The position numbers and the translations under genes were made by a program. From contig NZ_SOEO01000001.1 of the NCBI RefSeq assembly GCF_004365655.1, positions 1,116,001-1,180,000 of the forward strand: a stretch of 64,000 nucleotides of DNA, written 5' to 3'. Shown here one piece after another: positions 14,299 through 24,075 of the stretch; position 1 is the stretch's first letter; every line of letters starts with the position of its first letter. The stretch comes from Epilithonimonas xixisoli (lineage in GTDB: Bacteria > Bacteroidota > Bacteroidia > Flavobacteriales > Weeksellaceae). The notes below the pieces were generated by a model that saw only the letters and a list, made by a program, of their open reading frames with translations, did no database searches and was not told the DNA's origin.

Positions 14299-16098
14299 TT
14301 AATTAGGACAGGTCTGCTTGGTAAAACACTTCCAGCTAAATGTTCCACCGTTATCATTTGTAGTATAGATTTTAAGACAATCAGCTTCTTCATCATAAAC
14401 AAGCATACCATCGATGGGATTTGGAATTGCGTTTACGTTTGAAGTAGTTAAAATTCTGTTGACAACAAACCCTTTTGTCTTTGATTCCAAGGCAGTCCAT
14501 GCTCCTTTCCTCACCATTGGCCAGCTATCGGCATTGTCACTGCCAGCTCTTCCCAATGAAGATATACCATGATTTGTATTTAATCTGATACCGATTGTAG
14601 CGCTAGGCTTATAGCAAAAATCTTCCACTCGGATAGAGATATTTGCAAGATTACTTGTTAGTCCGGCTACATCTTTTATAGTGTATTTTACAGTAGTAGC
14701 AATGCCGGAAAATCCTGTCGCAGGAGTGAATGTAAAAGTACCGCTATTATCTACGAACCAAGTTCCTTCCCCTACAACAGTAAATCCTTTGATATTCCCA
14801 TTATCATAAATTACATTGCCAGCGTTCGAAGGGGCAACCAAATTAATGGTACGAGGTACCACCGAGCCACTATTAGGGTCAATATCATTCGTAGAAATGT
14901 TAACCGAAACCGAAGTATTAAAAGTTGTGACTACATTATCATTGGTAGCGATCGGTGGCTGATTAATACCGAAGTTCTTGTTAATGACAGGCGTACCCGC
15001 AACACTCACAGATAATGTGTTGGCTGTATTCCCGTCCGAATTACCTACCACTACAAAACCTGTGGGAATTGATAACTGAACAGTATAAATACCCGCCGAG
15101 ACATTAGGAAAAACATAGATCCCATTGCTGTCTGTTGATGTAGAAGCAACAGTGGTTCCAGAAGAATCTTTCAGAACAACACTTGCTCCTGAATAGCCAA
15201 TCCCATTGGGAACGCCTGCATTGTTGTCATTGTATACCGTTCCACTGACAGACATTTTAAGTATGATAGAACTTTTATTGTAAGCTGTAAAAGCCATATC
15301 ACTTTGTCCGGAGAATACCTGAACCAGTCTTTTGACCTGTGAAATATTGGAAATGTTAAGTCCCAATTCGGACCAGTCAAAAGCTAATAATCTCAATTTT
15401 CTAGTAGGGCTACTGGATACACTCGCATTATAAGTAGGAGATGAAACATTGGCATTGTAGAATTTCCAGTCAGCATTCCCCAGATCTGGCACGCTTCCAA
15501 AATCCACAGCATACTGGCTACCGACAATATTATTTGTAGCATCTACAAAATAGTAATTATCCAGAACATTGCTAATATCGCCAATTTGTGTAATAATCAA
15601 ATCCGGAATTCCATCACCAATGGAGGTCGGGTTGATACTTGTAATATCGTATGAAATCTTGCTGGACTGTGGAAAGTTGAAGATTCCTGTTCCTAAATCA
15701 AGGCCACTCGTTCCGTCCGTAAGGTATTTTAGTAAGTTATTTTCTACTGGAATAGGCATTACATTACCTGCACCGCCATAATTACTTCCTACACCGATAA
15801 ATGTGTTTGATCCTGCATTTCCCACAGATGAAGCTACAGGAAATGAAGTATATTCCTGAGTCTGAAAACTGATTCCCTGAGAAACTAAAGATGCATCATT
15901 TACACCAGTAGAGTAGGTGTTGCCCTTCCAAGTAAAACCTAATAATAGATGACTGTTATTAGGTTTTACAGGATTTGGAGATGCTGCAGTTCCGCTTATC
16001 CAGTAACCGTTAAAATCAGTGTAAATCTTAGAAATGGGAAATTGTGAAAATCCCAAAATCCCAATGATCAAAAACCATAAGGTTAATAATTTTTTCAT
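14299..16098 (-). CDS. Secreted multidomain surface protein with Cys-containing C-terminal module
   Basis: The 599-residue protein has a signal peptide (1-18, MKKLLTLWFLIIGILGFSQ). A unique N-terminal region (20-280) is followed by an SdrD_B/carboxypeptidase-like beta-sandwich at about 285-375 (SGTVYNDNNAGVPNGIGYSG, GIYVFPNVSAGIYTVQL). A cadherin/CshA-like domain covers about 380-490 (PPIATNDNVVTTFN, GSGTFTFTPATGFSG-like sequence). The last ~105 residues, from CYKP, contain NHGISSLGRAG, AWTALESKTKGFVVNR and a closing CP pair. The same module ends the 1736-residue protein. Neither a type A T9SS domain nor a lipobox is seen. A 38-codon leader ORF ends 16 bases upstream. Confidence 0.75.
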   Translation of the reverse strand: MKKLLTLWFLIIGILGFSQFPISKIYTDFNGYWISGTAASPNPVKPNNSHLLLGFTWKGNTYSTGVNDASLVSQGISFQTQEYTSFPVASSVGNAGSNTFIGVGSNYGGAGNVMPIPVENNLLKYLTDGTSGLDLGTGIFNFPQSSKISYDITSINPTSIGDGIPDLIITQIGDISNVLDNYYFVDATNNIVGSQYAVDFGSVPDLGNADWKFYNANVSSPTYNASVSSSPTRKLRLLAFDWSELGLNISNISQVKRLVQVFSGQSDMAFTAYNKSSIILKMSVSGTVYNDNNAGVPNGIGYSGASVVLKDSSGTTVASTSTDSNGIYVFPNVSAGIYTVQLSIPTGFVVVGNSDGNTANTLSVSVAGTPVINKNFGINQPPIATNDNVVTTFNTSVSVNISTNDIDPNSGSVVPRTINLVAPSNAGNVIYDNGNIKGFTVVGEGTWFVDNSGTFTFTPATGFSGIATTVKYTIKDVAGLTSNLANISIRVEDFCYKPSATIGIRLNTNHGISSLGRAGSDNADSWPMVRKGAWTALESKTKGFVVNRILTTSNVNAIPNPIDGMLVYDEEADCLKIYTTNDNGGTFSWKCFTKQTCPN

Positions 16099-16114
16099 CG
16101 TATTAATTTGTATT

Positions 16115-16231
16115 TTAAATAAATTCTAAACTGTTATTCAAAATTATTTTAAGTGAAGTAATGTCTTGGTTTATAGGGTATTGATTGGTATTTATTTTTA
16201 GAAAATAGCCCCCTTTTATTATTCTCATCAT
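16115..16231 (-). CDS. Leader ORF A (38 codons) starting at the ACACAAATGATGA element
   Basis: On the minus strand the frame opens with ATGATG at 16231-16226 (MMRIIKGGYFLKINTN) and closes with TAA at 16117-16115, 16 bases before the 599-residue gene. The start sits inside ACACAAATGATGA (16237-16225). AGCCCCCT at 16207-16214 and AGGGGGCT at 16262-16269 form an inverted repeat around this start. It could be a translated leader peptide or a by-product of the repeated 5' element. Confidence 0.35.
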   Translation of the reverse strand: MMRIIKGGYFLKINTNQYPINQDITSLKIILNNSLEFI

Positions 16232-16429
16232 TTGTGTTGTTGAAAAATAATCTAACAAGTAGGGGGCTAAAAAATTAATGGATATTGAATTTGTGTTTAC
16301 TAATTAAGAAGACAAAAAGATTTTTGATAATAAAATCAATATCCTTTTTTCCCTTCTCTCTCTTTGAATTGATCAGAGAGAAAATTGTGAACATGTATTT
16401 TTAAAAAGCTTATTCATAGCTATTGAAAT

Positions 16430-16467
16430 GATCACAGAATCGGAAACGGATTCCACTTTCTGTGATC
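16430..16467 (-). terminator. Hairpin after the 173-residue gene, possible terminator
   Basis: GATCACAGA (16430-16438) pairs with TCTGTGATC (16459-16467), with an inner GGAA/TTCC helix. It begins 18 bases past the stop codon at 16485. The T-run on the minus strand is weak, so termination may be partial or factor-dependent. The remaining gap up to 16231 shows a second inverted repeat, TTCTCTCT (16354-16361) with AGAGAGAA (16375-16382). Confidence 0.45.
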
Positions 16468-16484
16468 TATATAAAAACATAACT

Positions 16485-17006
16485 TTAAGGCTTCCAAAAG
16501 GACCAGACTTTTCCGTTGTACACTGCCAGCATCTTATTGAAGGTATCATAGACCATCATTCCAGCAGAAGGATTTATAATATTGAGATGAGGACTTGCTA
16601 CTTTAGGAAGAATCATTGCCTTATCGGTATCAGTCAGCACAAGTATACCGGGAGTAGTATCGGTTGCACCGTCTTTTCCGATTGCCACTTTGGCTGTTGG
16701 GTTTTCTGTCAACGAATCCTGAAGAGACGTATCTACAATGCCTGTTGTATCTACGCTGAGGTCGAACCATGCATTATTCTTTCTATATTTTACCTTTTTA
16801 TCGGCAGTGTCATAGATGATGGTTCCATCAACAGCTCCCGAGACGGAAGCAGAAGAAGTTACCCACGGTAGCAAAAGGCCTCTATTTGCATTTCCAAATT
16901 CCAGGGAAACAGATGCATTCGTAACGGATGCCTTTCCAATGGCCACTTGTGAGTGGGCATTGGCAGCGATAGTAGTCAGTATTAATGTAATTATTATTTT
17001 TTTCAT
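16485..17006 (-). CDS. Small secreted protein with two GM-V-Y-D modules
   Basis: The 173-residue protein has a signal peptide (1-19, MKKIIITLILTTIAANAHS). The mature part contains two similar blocks. The first reads GNANRGLLLPWV...DGTIIYDTADKKVKYRKNNAWFDL in outline. The second reads TDKAMILPKV...GMMVYDTFNKMLAVYNGKVW. Each ends in an aromatic W, like the last half of the C-terminal modules of the 599- and 1736-residue proteins. This block is frequent in Bacteroidota surface and fibre-like proteins. The gene follows the 1736-residue gene by 19 bases, so the two are surely co-transcribed and may assemble together (inference). Confidence 0.7.
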   Translation of the reverse strand: MKKIIITLILTTIAANAHSQVAIGKASVTNASVSLEFGNANRGLLLPWVTSSASVSGAVDGTIIYDTADKKVKYRKNNAWFDLSVDTTGIVDTSLQDSLTENPTAKVAIGKDGATDTTPGILVLTDTDKAMILPKVASPHLNIINPSAGMMVYDTFNKMLAVYNGKVWSFWKP

Positions 17007-17025
17007 TTTAAGATGTGTTTTAAAA

Positions 17026-20000
17026 TTAATTTGTAGGACATGCTTGAGTTGTTAAACAAGACCAGCCTGTAGCTGTACCTGTTGTATTAATCTGCAAACA
17101 GTTGAGCGTAACGTTATAAATCATCATACCTTCTACAAGATTACCTGCAGGAATAGCGGATATCTGTGATGAGGTAAGTCTGTTAACTACAAAACCTTTG
17201 GTTTTTGACTCGAGGGCCGTCCATGCACTTTGTCTTACCATCGGCCAATTACCATTTTCAACACCAGCTCTTCCCAATGAAGAGATACCATGATTCACAG
17301 GTAAACCTGTACCGGCAATTCCTGGCTTGTAGCAAGCTCCTGCTCCTGTGTCTGTATCTGTTGCAGTATTATTGGCAGCATTAGTATCCGTAATGTTTAT
17401 TGGTGGAGTAACGGTGACCGTATTGACCAAATCTCCGGTAAAGCTACTTGGAATAGCTAGGGTGATAGTATATGTCACAGTACCACCAACCGGAAGACCA
17501 ACAAGGTCATTGATAGCACCTGTTTGTGTACCCGAAACGCCTGTTGTAGAACCACTGGATGCAACTGCTGTATAACTTACGTTTGCTGCAGGAATTCCTG
17601 CTGGAACGGCATCCTTAACTTCTGCATTCACTACACCAAATGGTCCATTGTTTCTAACGATGACCGTATAAGTTGTGGTTGACCCTGGAATGTATGTCGT
17701 CCTGTTGTCGGTTTTCGTTACCGCTAGATCGGCACTGAAAGTAATAGGCTTTGTGATACAATGTGCTCCGTCATTATTGGAACTCGCAGGGGCAGGTGAG
17801 ATCAAAACTCTCTGGCCTGTCGTAAGATTGAATTGATAGAAGCCTCCATCATTTCTAACTCCGAAAACTTCTCCTGTACTTGAGGTGTAAATAGCTCCAT
17901 AATGGGCTTCTGTGTAGAGTCCACCTGTAGGACTAACTATCCCAGTAGCTGGATTGATAGCAATAAGTTGCCGACTGGTAGATGTGCTGGTAGAACTACT
18001 TACTCCATAAAGAAGTCCTGTAGTGATGCTATAGCCCAAGTCCGGAAGATAAACTACAGCAGCAGTGTTATTTTGATATTTCAATGCGATCGTTGTTGCT
18101 GTTTTAGTGGCAACGTTGATTTTGTACATCGTACTGGTTCCATTTGTTACATTAGCCATCACATAAAAGTTTCCAGCAGGATCAAATTCCCCTGAGAAAT
18201 AGGTTGCCAACGGCAATCCAGAAATACTTCCCAGACTTGTAACGCTGCCGTTTGTATTGATGACCAACAATGTGTTGGATCCTCCTGCAGCCTGCTGTAT
18301 CGCATACATCTTGCCGTCCTGAGGGTTGATTCCGATTGAGTTGTAGTTAACAGGTGCAGCAGTACCTATTGCAGTATAGGTAAATGGACTTGTGGAAGTA
18401 TCTATCATATACAGTGTGTTGAGCTGAGACAAATACATTCTGTCATCACAACCGAAGGCTGTCGTATTTGTAACATAGAAATCTTCAACTTCCCCACCGC
18501 CTGCTGATGCAAAAGGTCTTTTGATAGCATCACTATCCAGAGATGTCCTTAATCTAACATAACTGTTGGGTGCCATTGTTAAATTGGTAGGTACAGTAAA
18601 ATTGATATTGTAGGTATTTGTTCCTGAATTTGCAGGAACATTAACTACAATTCCTGTTTCATTGTCATCCAAAAAGTCACCGTCAGCATTCCAGTCGATG
18701 AAAGCGTTGGCATAGGCTGCTCGTGCTGAAGTATTGGTTACGATCACAGGCAAGCTGTAAGTTGAGCCCGCAGATGGAATTGTTAAAACTAAAGATGATA
18801 AACCATCTTCTTCTGCACCGTCCAAATCAGCTGCTGCAGAAGGTTGGTTTTGTATTTCTGCATCTGGTGCTGATGCTCCTAAATATAAGCCTGCAAACAA
18901 AGAGTGCGCTGCCGCAACAGGTATCGATCTTTCATTAAGATCATAGGTAACCGGTGCATCTCCATAATCTCTCTGTACCCCTGAAATATTGACACGGCAA
19001 GGGATAACGGTTTCACAACCTATTGATGAGTAAGCGGTAAGTACAAAGTCAATATAACCATTCGCATAATCCTGTGGATTTATAGTATACGTCGTTATTG
19101 GATTGGTACTATTTGCAAAAATACCATTGGTTCCGGAAGACCATTTGTAGCTGGCTGCTCCCGTGAAAGTATAGCTAAGATTAATTGTAGTTGCTGCGGA
19201 AGTTACAGATGAAGGACAAGTTCCTGCTGTACGTACCGGTGCTGCAACTCCTGTTACATTAGAACTAACAATTGGCGTTGTTGCCGAATTGTTATTGTAA
19301 GCAGGATCTATATTGGTCAATTGTGCCGTAAACGCTGTCGTTCCTGTTGCTGCACTCACGTCAACAGTGAAGGAATTAACGCCCGGAGCCAGTGAATAAA
19401 CTGTAAAAGTTTTTGCGCCTGTGGTATTAGTAAAACCTAAATTACTTGGTAAAACAATATTGCTCACATTATAAGGCTCAGAAACATACAGAGAAGCATT
19501 GTTCAGATTAAGATTGAGCTCTGTATTATAAATAGCTACAGGATAAGGGTTTGTAATGGTAATTGTAGCAGCGGTAAAGTCTCCTGCACACACCGATGTC
19601 GGATTTAGTTTTACAGCAACATCTATCGTATGTGTTGTAGCACAGAATGTATTATCGAATAAGGTTATATTATCCTCCAGATGGTTGGAACCATCATAGC
19701 CATCCCCCGTGGTAGCAGTGTTTTGTGCTGTGAAGTTTTTATCAGGGTTGATGATGGGATTGGAATGTGCGGCATTTGTTTTTGTAGCCTGTACGATGGC
19801 ATCAAAATCATAGGTCCCTGCTGCTGCATTGGTTACATCGTAGGTGTAAGTATAGGTAGCACAAGCGCCTGGTGCCAAAGGTGGACAAGATAAATCAAAT
19901 TTAAATACTCTAACATGTCCTGCATATGCACCACCAGCGTTATTGTCCTTTGCACTACCAGCAACAACTTGTCCATTCGCGGATATTGCCAAATAAGTTC

Positions 20001-22236
20001 CCCAACCATCTGACGGTTGCTCCTGCGGTATAGAGTTTCTTAACACCCATGCACTTCCAGAATAATCATATACACGTAAAGATCCACTAGCAACAGCTGC
20101 ACAAAGCACTGTATTGCCGGAAGATGACAATGCGACATCATAACCAAAGCCATCATAACCTCCTCCGGTTGTAAGGGTAGAACCCTTTTGTATCCATTGG
20201 CTGGTTGCAGAGTCCCATGTATATAATTTCACAGCACCCCCCACTGAAGTATAAGCATTTGCGCCTGCCGCAAAAGTATTGCCATCATCTGATATATCAA
20301 CACTATGACCTAAATATTGATCAGCTGTAGTTCCAACGATTGTCTGACCGCGCTGTACCCATTGTGATGTTGCAGCGTTCCAAGCATAAGATTTAAGCAG
20401 ACCTGCTTGTCCTGTTCTTATATTACCTCCTACCAATAAAAAATTTCCATCAGCTGACATAGCAACACGCGAAAGATAGTTGTTTGCCGCACCAGTAATA
20501 GTGGCTCCTTTCAATACCCATGCTGTTCCGTTCCATTGGTAAACTGATATGCTACCAGTGGTGGTACTAACTCCTCCTATAAGAGCCACTGTGTTTCCAT
20601 CGTCAGAAAGACTTACTTGATCTGAATAAGATGAGGATGTATTTGAAATATTCAACCCACGTTGCTGCCATGTTGTTCCATTCCAGTCAAATATTTGTAA
20701 GACGTTAGTACCAATATCAACCAAGGCTATAGTATTGCCATTTCCAGATAAACTTACACTACGTACATCATCATCAATAAAATCTGAACCTTTCTGTACC
20801 CAGTTGGTTCCATTATAACTATAAACTCTGGATTTTTTATAAGCACCAGCTAGCATGGTTAAACCATCATTAGACAGGCAAATATTATCAGAACCAAAAG
20901 AATCTGCAGGGAATCCGTCAATATCAGTCCCTATCTGTGTAAAAGTACTTCCAATTACATCACAAGCGGGCGATGTGCTCCCCGTCAATACAAAGTTAGG
21001 AGCAGCAAATGGTAAAACACCCGTAACATTTGCAGGTTGTGGACCGCTATTACATACTTGTACGGTGTAAGTGATTTCATCATCACACGCACCTCCTTTA
21101 GAAGTTACAGATGTGTTCAATATCGCCATATTACATCCAGTGCCACTTATTAAATTGGTTCCGGAAGAGAAATTGTTTTGAGCATTTAACTCCGGCGATA
21201 CAGAAAGTTGTGTTTGGCTTATAGAAGATGATACAGGAACCTGGTTACCCGCTGTAGTACCATTAAAATTAACCAAAGCAAATAAAGTCTTTGCCGTTTT
21301 CAGGTTCGGTATATTAACGCCGGTAATAGTTCCCGAAGATGATGAGCCTGCTGCGATATTTGCGACACCAGCATTATAAACACCTAATAAATTAGTCCCG
21401 GGAATACGCGGGTCTGCATCGTATAACGATATATACAAGTTTCCTGAAAAGGCTGCATTTCCTATATTGTTTGCTATATAATTTACGCTGTATTCTGCCG
21501 AAGTGGTACAGTTTTTCACTGTAAAAGCAGACAATGTAACCGTTAAATCCGACAATGGAGTAGGTGGAACATAAGTACACACATTTTCTGCTACAGCCTT
21601 TGCGCGAGCGATAACATTGCTGGCCAAAGATTGATAATCTGTAGAACTAAAGTAACCACCAGGTGAGGCCACTGCCGGTAATTTGGGGTCAGACGACGCC
21701 TCATCTATTGCCATTACAATAACACTGAAGCCTTTGCTTTTAAGTGTAGCTGCCGTATTAAGAATGGACTGCGGTATTTGCGAAGGATATGCATCTGTAA
21801 GAATGACTAATACCTGAGCTACATTACGTCCCGGTATTTGGGGCAACCCGGCTACTATGCTGGCGGCGCTCATTCCGTAACCTACATTGGTGCCTCCGGA
21901 AAGCACTCTGGGAGTGTTTTCGTAGCTGACAATATCACTTAATAGGGTGGTGTAATTGTTGGTTGAGCCGGGAAAATCGTATTGTAAATATTGATTGGTA
22001 TTAGAAAAATCTCCTATGGCAATTCTTGTCTGAGTGGTTGCTGTGCCTAATGGCGACATTTCTATAGCCAATCGAGTGACAAATTGCTTGCTCTGTCTGA
22101 ATTCTGTGGCATCCACAGAACCGGAGTTGTCGTTCAGTATAAAGATATCTGCACCGCATTGTGCAGATAATGATTGGATGAATAAAATCATCAAACCCAC
22201 TATATACAATCGAACTTTAAGTTGTTTTAATTTCAT
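17026..22236 (-). CDS. Giant secreted vWA / beta-propeller / GEVED / DUF11 surface protein
   Basis: The 1736-residue protein has a signal peptide (1-25). A von Willebrand A domain spans about 28-215 with MIDAS motif DNSGS. CARDB/DUF11-like sandwiches cover about 225-420. A repeat region at about 430-790, whose units contain SLSGNGNTIALVD, SLSDDGNTVALIG or ISANGQVVAGS, looks like a beta-propeller. A GEVED domain (DWNADGDFLDDNETG) lies near 1170. A second propeller-like part spans 1265-1480 and a DUF11 domain spans about 1495-1615. The C-terminal Cys module from CYKP is shared with the 599-residue protein. The architecture suggests a cell-surface adhesin. No classical T9SS domain was recognised, so the end module may be the sorting or anchoring signal (inference). 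Confidence 0.85.
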   Translation of the reverse strand: MKLKQLKVRLYIVGLMILFIQSLSAQCGADIFILNDNSGSVDATEFRQSKQFVTRLAIEMSPLGTATTQTRIAIGDFSNTNQYLQYDFPGSTNNYTTLLSDIVSYENTPRVLSGGTNVGYGMSAASIVAGLPQIPGRNVAQVLVILTDAYPSQIPQSILNTAATLKSKGFSVIVMAIDEASSDPKLPAVASPGGYFSSTDYQSLASNVIARAKAVAENVCTYVPPTPLSDLTVTLSAFTVKNCTTSAEYSVNYIANNIGNAAFSGNLYISLYDADPRIPGTNLLGVYNAGVANIAAGSSSSGTITGVNIPNLKTAKTLFALVNFNGTTAGNQVPVSSSISQTQLSVSPELNAQNNFSSGTNLISGTGCNMAILNTSVTSKGGACDDEITYTVQVCNSGPQPANVTGVLPFAAPNFVLTGSTSPACDVIGSTFTQIGTDIDGFPADSFGSDNICLSNDGLTMLAGAYKKSRVYSYNGTNWVQKGSDFIDDDVRSVSLSGNGNTIALVDIGTNVLQIFDWNGTTWQQRGLNISNTSSSYSDQVSLSDDGNTVALIGGVSTTTGSISVYQWNGTAWVLKGATITGAANNYLSRVAMSADGNFLLVGGNIRTGQAGLLKSYAWNAATSQWVQRGQTIVGTTADQYLGHSVDISDDGNTFAAGANAYTSVGGAVKLYTWDSATSQWIQKGSTLTTGGGYDGFGYDVALSSSGNTVLCAAVASGSLRVYDYSGSAWVLRNSIPQEQPSDGWGTYLAISANGQVVAGSAKDNNAGGAYAGHVRVFKFDLSCPPLAPGACATYTYTYDVTNAAAGTYDFDAIVQATKTNAAHSNPIINPDKNFTAQNTATTGDGYDGSNHLEDNITLFDNTFCATTHTIDVAVKLNPTSVCAGDFTAATITITNPYPVAIYNTELNLNLNNASLYVSEPYNVSNIVLPSNLGFTNTTGAKTFTVYSLAPGVNSFTVDVSAATGTTAFTAQLTNIDPAYNNNSATTPIVSSNVTGVAAPVRTAGTCPSSVTSAATTINLSYTFTGAASYKWSSGTNGIFANSTNPITTYTINPQDYANGYIDFVLTAYSSIGCETVIPCRVNISGVQRDYGDAPVTYDLNERSIPVAAAHSLFAGLYLGASAPDAEIQNQPSAAADLDGAEEDGLSSLVLTIPSAGSTYSLPVIVTNTSARAAYANAFIDWNADGDFLDDNETGIVVNVPANSGTNTYNINFTVPTNLTMAPNSYVRLRTSLDSDAIKRPFASAGGGEVEDFYVTNTTAFGCDDRMYLSQLNTLYMIDTSTSPFTYTAIGTAAPVNYNSIGINPQDGKMYAIQQAAGGSNTLLVINTNGSVTSLGSISGLPLATYFSGEFDPAGNFYVMANVTNGTSTMYKINVATKTATTIALKYQNNTAAVVYLPDLGYSITTGLLYGVSSSTSTSTSRQLIAINPATGIVSPTGGLYTEAHYGAIYTSSTGEVFGVRNDGGFYQFNLTTGQRVLISPAPASSNNDGAHCITKPITFSADLAVTKTDNRTTYIPGSTTTYTVIVRNNGPFGVVNAEVKDAVPAGIPAANVSYTAVASSGSTTGVSGTQTGAINDLVGLPVGGTVTYTITLAIPSSFTGDLVNTVTVTPPINITDTNAANNTATDTDTGAGACYKPGIAGTGLPVNHGISSLGRAGVENGNWPMVRQSAWTALESKTKGFVVNRLTSSQISAIPAGNLVEGMMIYNVTLNCLQINTTGTATGWSCLTTQACPTN

Positions 22237-22258
22237 CAGTATTGTGTTGATTAATTTG

Positions 22259-22351
22259 TTAAGCTAAATGTGATTTTGCAATCCCTGCGATTTTTACATT
22301 TGCTAAATCATATCGTTCTGATATGAAATTGTGTATTTTAATTTTCATCAT
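22259..22351 (-). CDS. Leader ORF B (30 codons) before the giant surface-protein gene
   Basis: ATGATG at 22351-22346, within ACAAATGATGA, opens a frame starting MMKIKIHNFISERYDLAN that ends with TAA at 22261-22259, 22 bases before the 1736-codon gene. Its position matches leader ORF A before the 599-codon gene. Translation is not proven. Confidence 0.35.
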   Translation of the reverse strand: MMKIKIHNFISERYDLANVKIAGIAKSHLA

Positions 22352-22405
22352 TTGTCATTTTTTGATTTTGATCTGCAGGTCTTATATTAATTTCAAATTT
22401 TGTTT

Positions 22406-22963
22406 TTAAATTATATATGGCGGTGGGCGAACTCTTTGGCTATTTAAATGATAACTGAGATTGTAATCGGAAGTAGAGGGAGTTGTTTTCTCGCCTGATT
22501 TTAAGAATGTTTGAACTAACGTCCAATTTGTAAGAAGATGAGAGAATTTATAATTGAGATTGTTTGTGTTCGGACAGGTTGTCTTGGCGGTTGGAGTAGA
22601 AAAAAAAGTATCAGCATCTTCTTTGGGGAAGTATTGATAATCAAATCTGTACTTTTTGGCTTTTAGTTTTGAGGCAATTGGAAATTTTACTTTTTTATTT
22701 GCTTTGGAAGTGATTTTTCTAAACTTTTTTGAAAGAGCTTTCTTTTTGAAAGTGGTTTTTCCAGAATCAAAAACATACGTACCAGATGTGATATAAGTTG
22801 GTGAGATGTTGGAATTGTCAATGATTTTTACATTGCCAATAGCTGTGATCTGGGCATAAGAAAAGATATTGACTGCAAACAGAAAAAAAAGCCCAAAAGC
22901 TCTTCTAAATAAATAGAAAAGCTCTGGTCTTTCAATTTTCATCATTTGTGTTTTGCAGATCAT
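22406..22963 (-). CDS. Small secreted protein of unknown function
   Basis: The open frame has 185 codons. A start at the repeated element (ATGATG at 22945, giving MMKIERPELFYLFRRAF) is at least as likely as the first Met and places the hydrophobic segment FGLFFLFAVNIFSYA as a signal peptide. The mature part is short and very basic (KKALSKKFRKITSKANKKVKF in its centre), with a few serine/threonine-rich stretches and a single Cys. I recall similar small proteins encoded near TPR/HTH regulators in Chryseobacterium. It lies upstream of the giant surface-protein gene on the same strand. No enzymatic motif is visible. Confidence 0.6.
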   Translation of the reverse strand: MICKTQMMKIERPELFYLFRRAFGLFFLFAVNIFSYAQITAIGNVKIIDNSNISPTYITSGTYVFDSGKTTFKKKALSKKFRKITSKANKKVKFPIASKLKAKKYRFDYQYFPKEDADTFFSTPTAKTTCPNTNNLNYKFSHLLTNWTLVQTFLKSGEKTTPSTSDYNLSYHLNSQRVRPPPYII

Positions 22964-22987
22964 AACTCTTTAAATTACTAATACCTA

Positions 22988-23074
22988 CTAGGGCATTGTG
23001 CTAAAAAAAGAATCACTGCTGGCTGAAAATTGACCTTCTATGAAAAGGATTTGGCATTTAGTAAAAATCATCAT
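22988..23074 (-). CDS. Leader ORF D (28 codons)
   Basis: ATGATG at 23074-23069, in the sequence ACACACAAATGATGA, opens a frame reading MMIFTKCQILFIEGQF that ends with TAG at 22990-22988. It lies 25-43 bases before the small secreted-protein gene, depending on that gene's start. The rest of the 390-base gap up to 23355 shows no gene or clear terminator. Confidence 0.3.
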   Translation of the reverse strand: MMIFTKCQILFIEGQFSASSDSFFSTMP

Positions 23075-23354
23075 TTGTGTGTGTTTTTATTAAAAGACAT
23101 TATGGTCTTTTCGAAAATCTTATGCAAAAGAATAAAAGATTCTTTTTTTATGAAGAAAATACATACCTAACATGTACCCCTCATTTTTGTAACCTTCTCA
23201 TTATCAATTTAATTAATGTTTTTATTAGTTATTGTGGAACTAAAAATAATATTCCATCTCTGGACTTTATTTGATACACATTCTGGGGAAATCGCTTCAA
23301 TTCATTAAGAATTTTTCCTGGATTTTTGATGGATTAATTTAGCGACACTAACGT

Positions 23355-23924
23355 TTAAAATTTATCAATCCAGATGTACAGATTTTCTTCTGAAGATATG
23401 TTCATCTTTTTTCTGAATCGGTTTTTCCGTAGTTCAATGGCTTTGTGAGTTACGAAGGTGTAGCTGGCAATTTCTTTGGATGTTAAATTTAGTTTGAGAT
23501 AGGCGCAAAATGTCATTTCTGAATTAAGAAGTTGGGGATATTGGCTAAGAAGATTTTGATAAAACTCAGGATAAACTTCCTTAAATCTTGCAAGAAATGC
23601 AGGATTATTTGTTTTTGCTAACTGCAAAACCTCTTCAAAAGCATCGTTTATTTTATGTTCAAGCTCTTTTTTTTCAAGCTCTCTTTGCAAAATAATTTCC
23701 TGTTTCCGAATTAATTCCCTTTCAGCATCTTGCAACGCTTTTTTCTTGATTGTGTTTTTTCTTTTCAACCGCGCATTGATAATGATGACAAGCAATATAG
23801 AACTTAGAAGAATTGAGAAAATAATCAAGACGTTGCTTTCTTTGAAGAAAGAAATCTCTTGCATATTTTGAATGTATCGTCCGTTGGCACTGAAGAATAT
23901 AAAGGTAAAAAGTAACTTCATCAT
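23355..23924 (-). CDS. Membrane-anchored HTH regulator without TPRs (short paralogue)
   Basis: The protein has 189 residues. A hydrophobic start (MMKLLFTFIFFSA) and one transmembrane helix at about 31-49 (VLIIFSILLSSILLVIIIN) lead into a coiled-coil linker (KKKALQDAERELIRKQEII). The output domain at about 95-189 includes FLARFKEVYPEFYQNLL and IELRKNRFRKKMNISSEEN. That domain is plainly homologous to the ends of the two regulators at 24332 and 25850, a LuxR-like HTH. The whole periplasmic TPR sensor of about 300 residues is missing. It may act without the periplasmic signal or modulate its larger relatives (inference). Confidence 0.75.
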   Translation of the reverse strand: MMKLLFTFIFFSANGRYIQNMQEISFFKESNVLIIFSILLSSILLVIIINARLKRKNTIKKKALQDAERELIRKQEIILQRELEKKELEHKINDAFEEVLQLAKTNNPAFLARFKEVYPEFYQNLLSQYPQLLNSEMTFCAYLKLNLTSKEIASYTFVTHKAIELRKNRFRKKMNISSEENLYIWIDKF

Positions 23925-24075
23925 TTGAGATGTATTGACAAAAATTTGAAAGGATTCTTAGGTGCTCCGCCAATTATTGTAAATCAGAGGTACAGAATCC
24001 TTTTTTCTAAAAAAACTTTAAGTTGAATATCCAAGCTTATGACATCACTTGTTATTAGCATTGTTTTTCAAATGC

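Noticed and set aside
16428-16871. A 147-codon plus-strand frame opposite the 173-residue gene
   Set aside because: It is antisense to a gene with a clear signal peptide and internal repeat, and shows no coding traits.
18723-21580. Several open frames of 60-100 codons antisense to the giant surface protein
   Set aside because: Repetitive, GC-richer coding DNA often leaves open complementary frames; none has a promoter, signal peptide or recognisable family.
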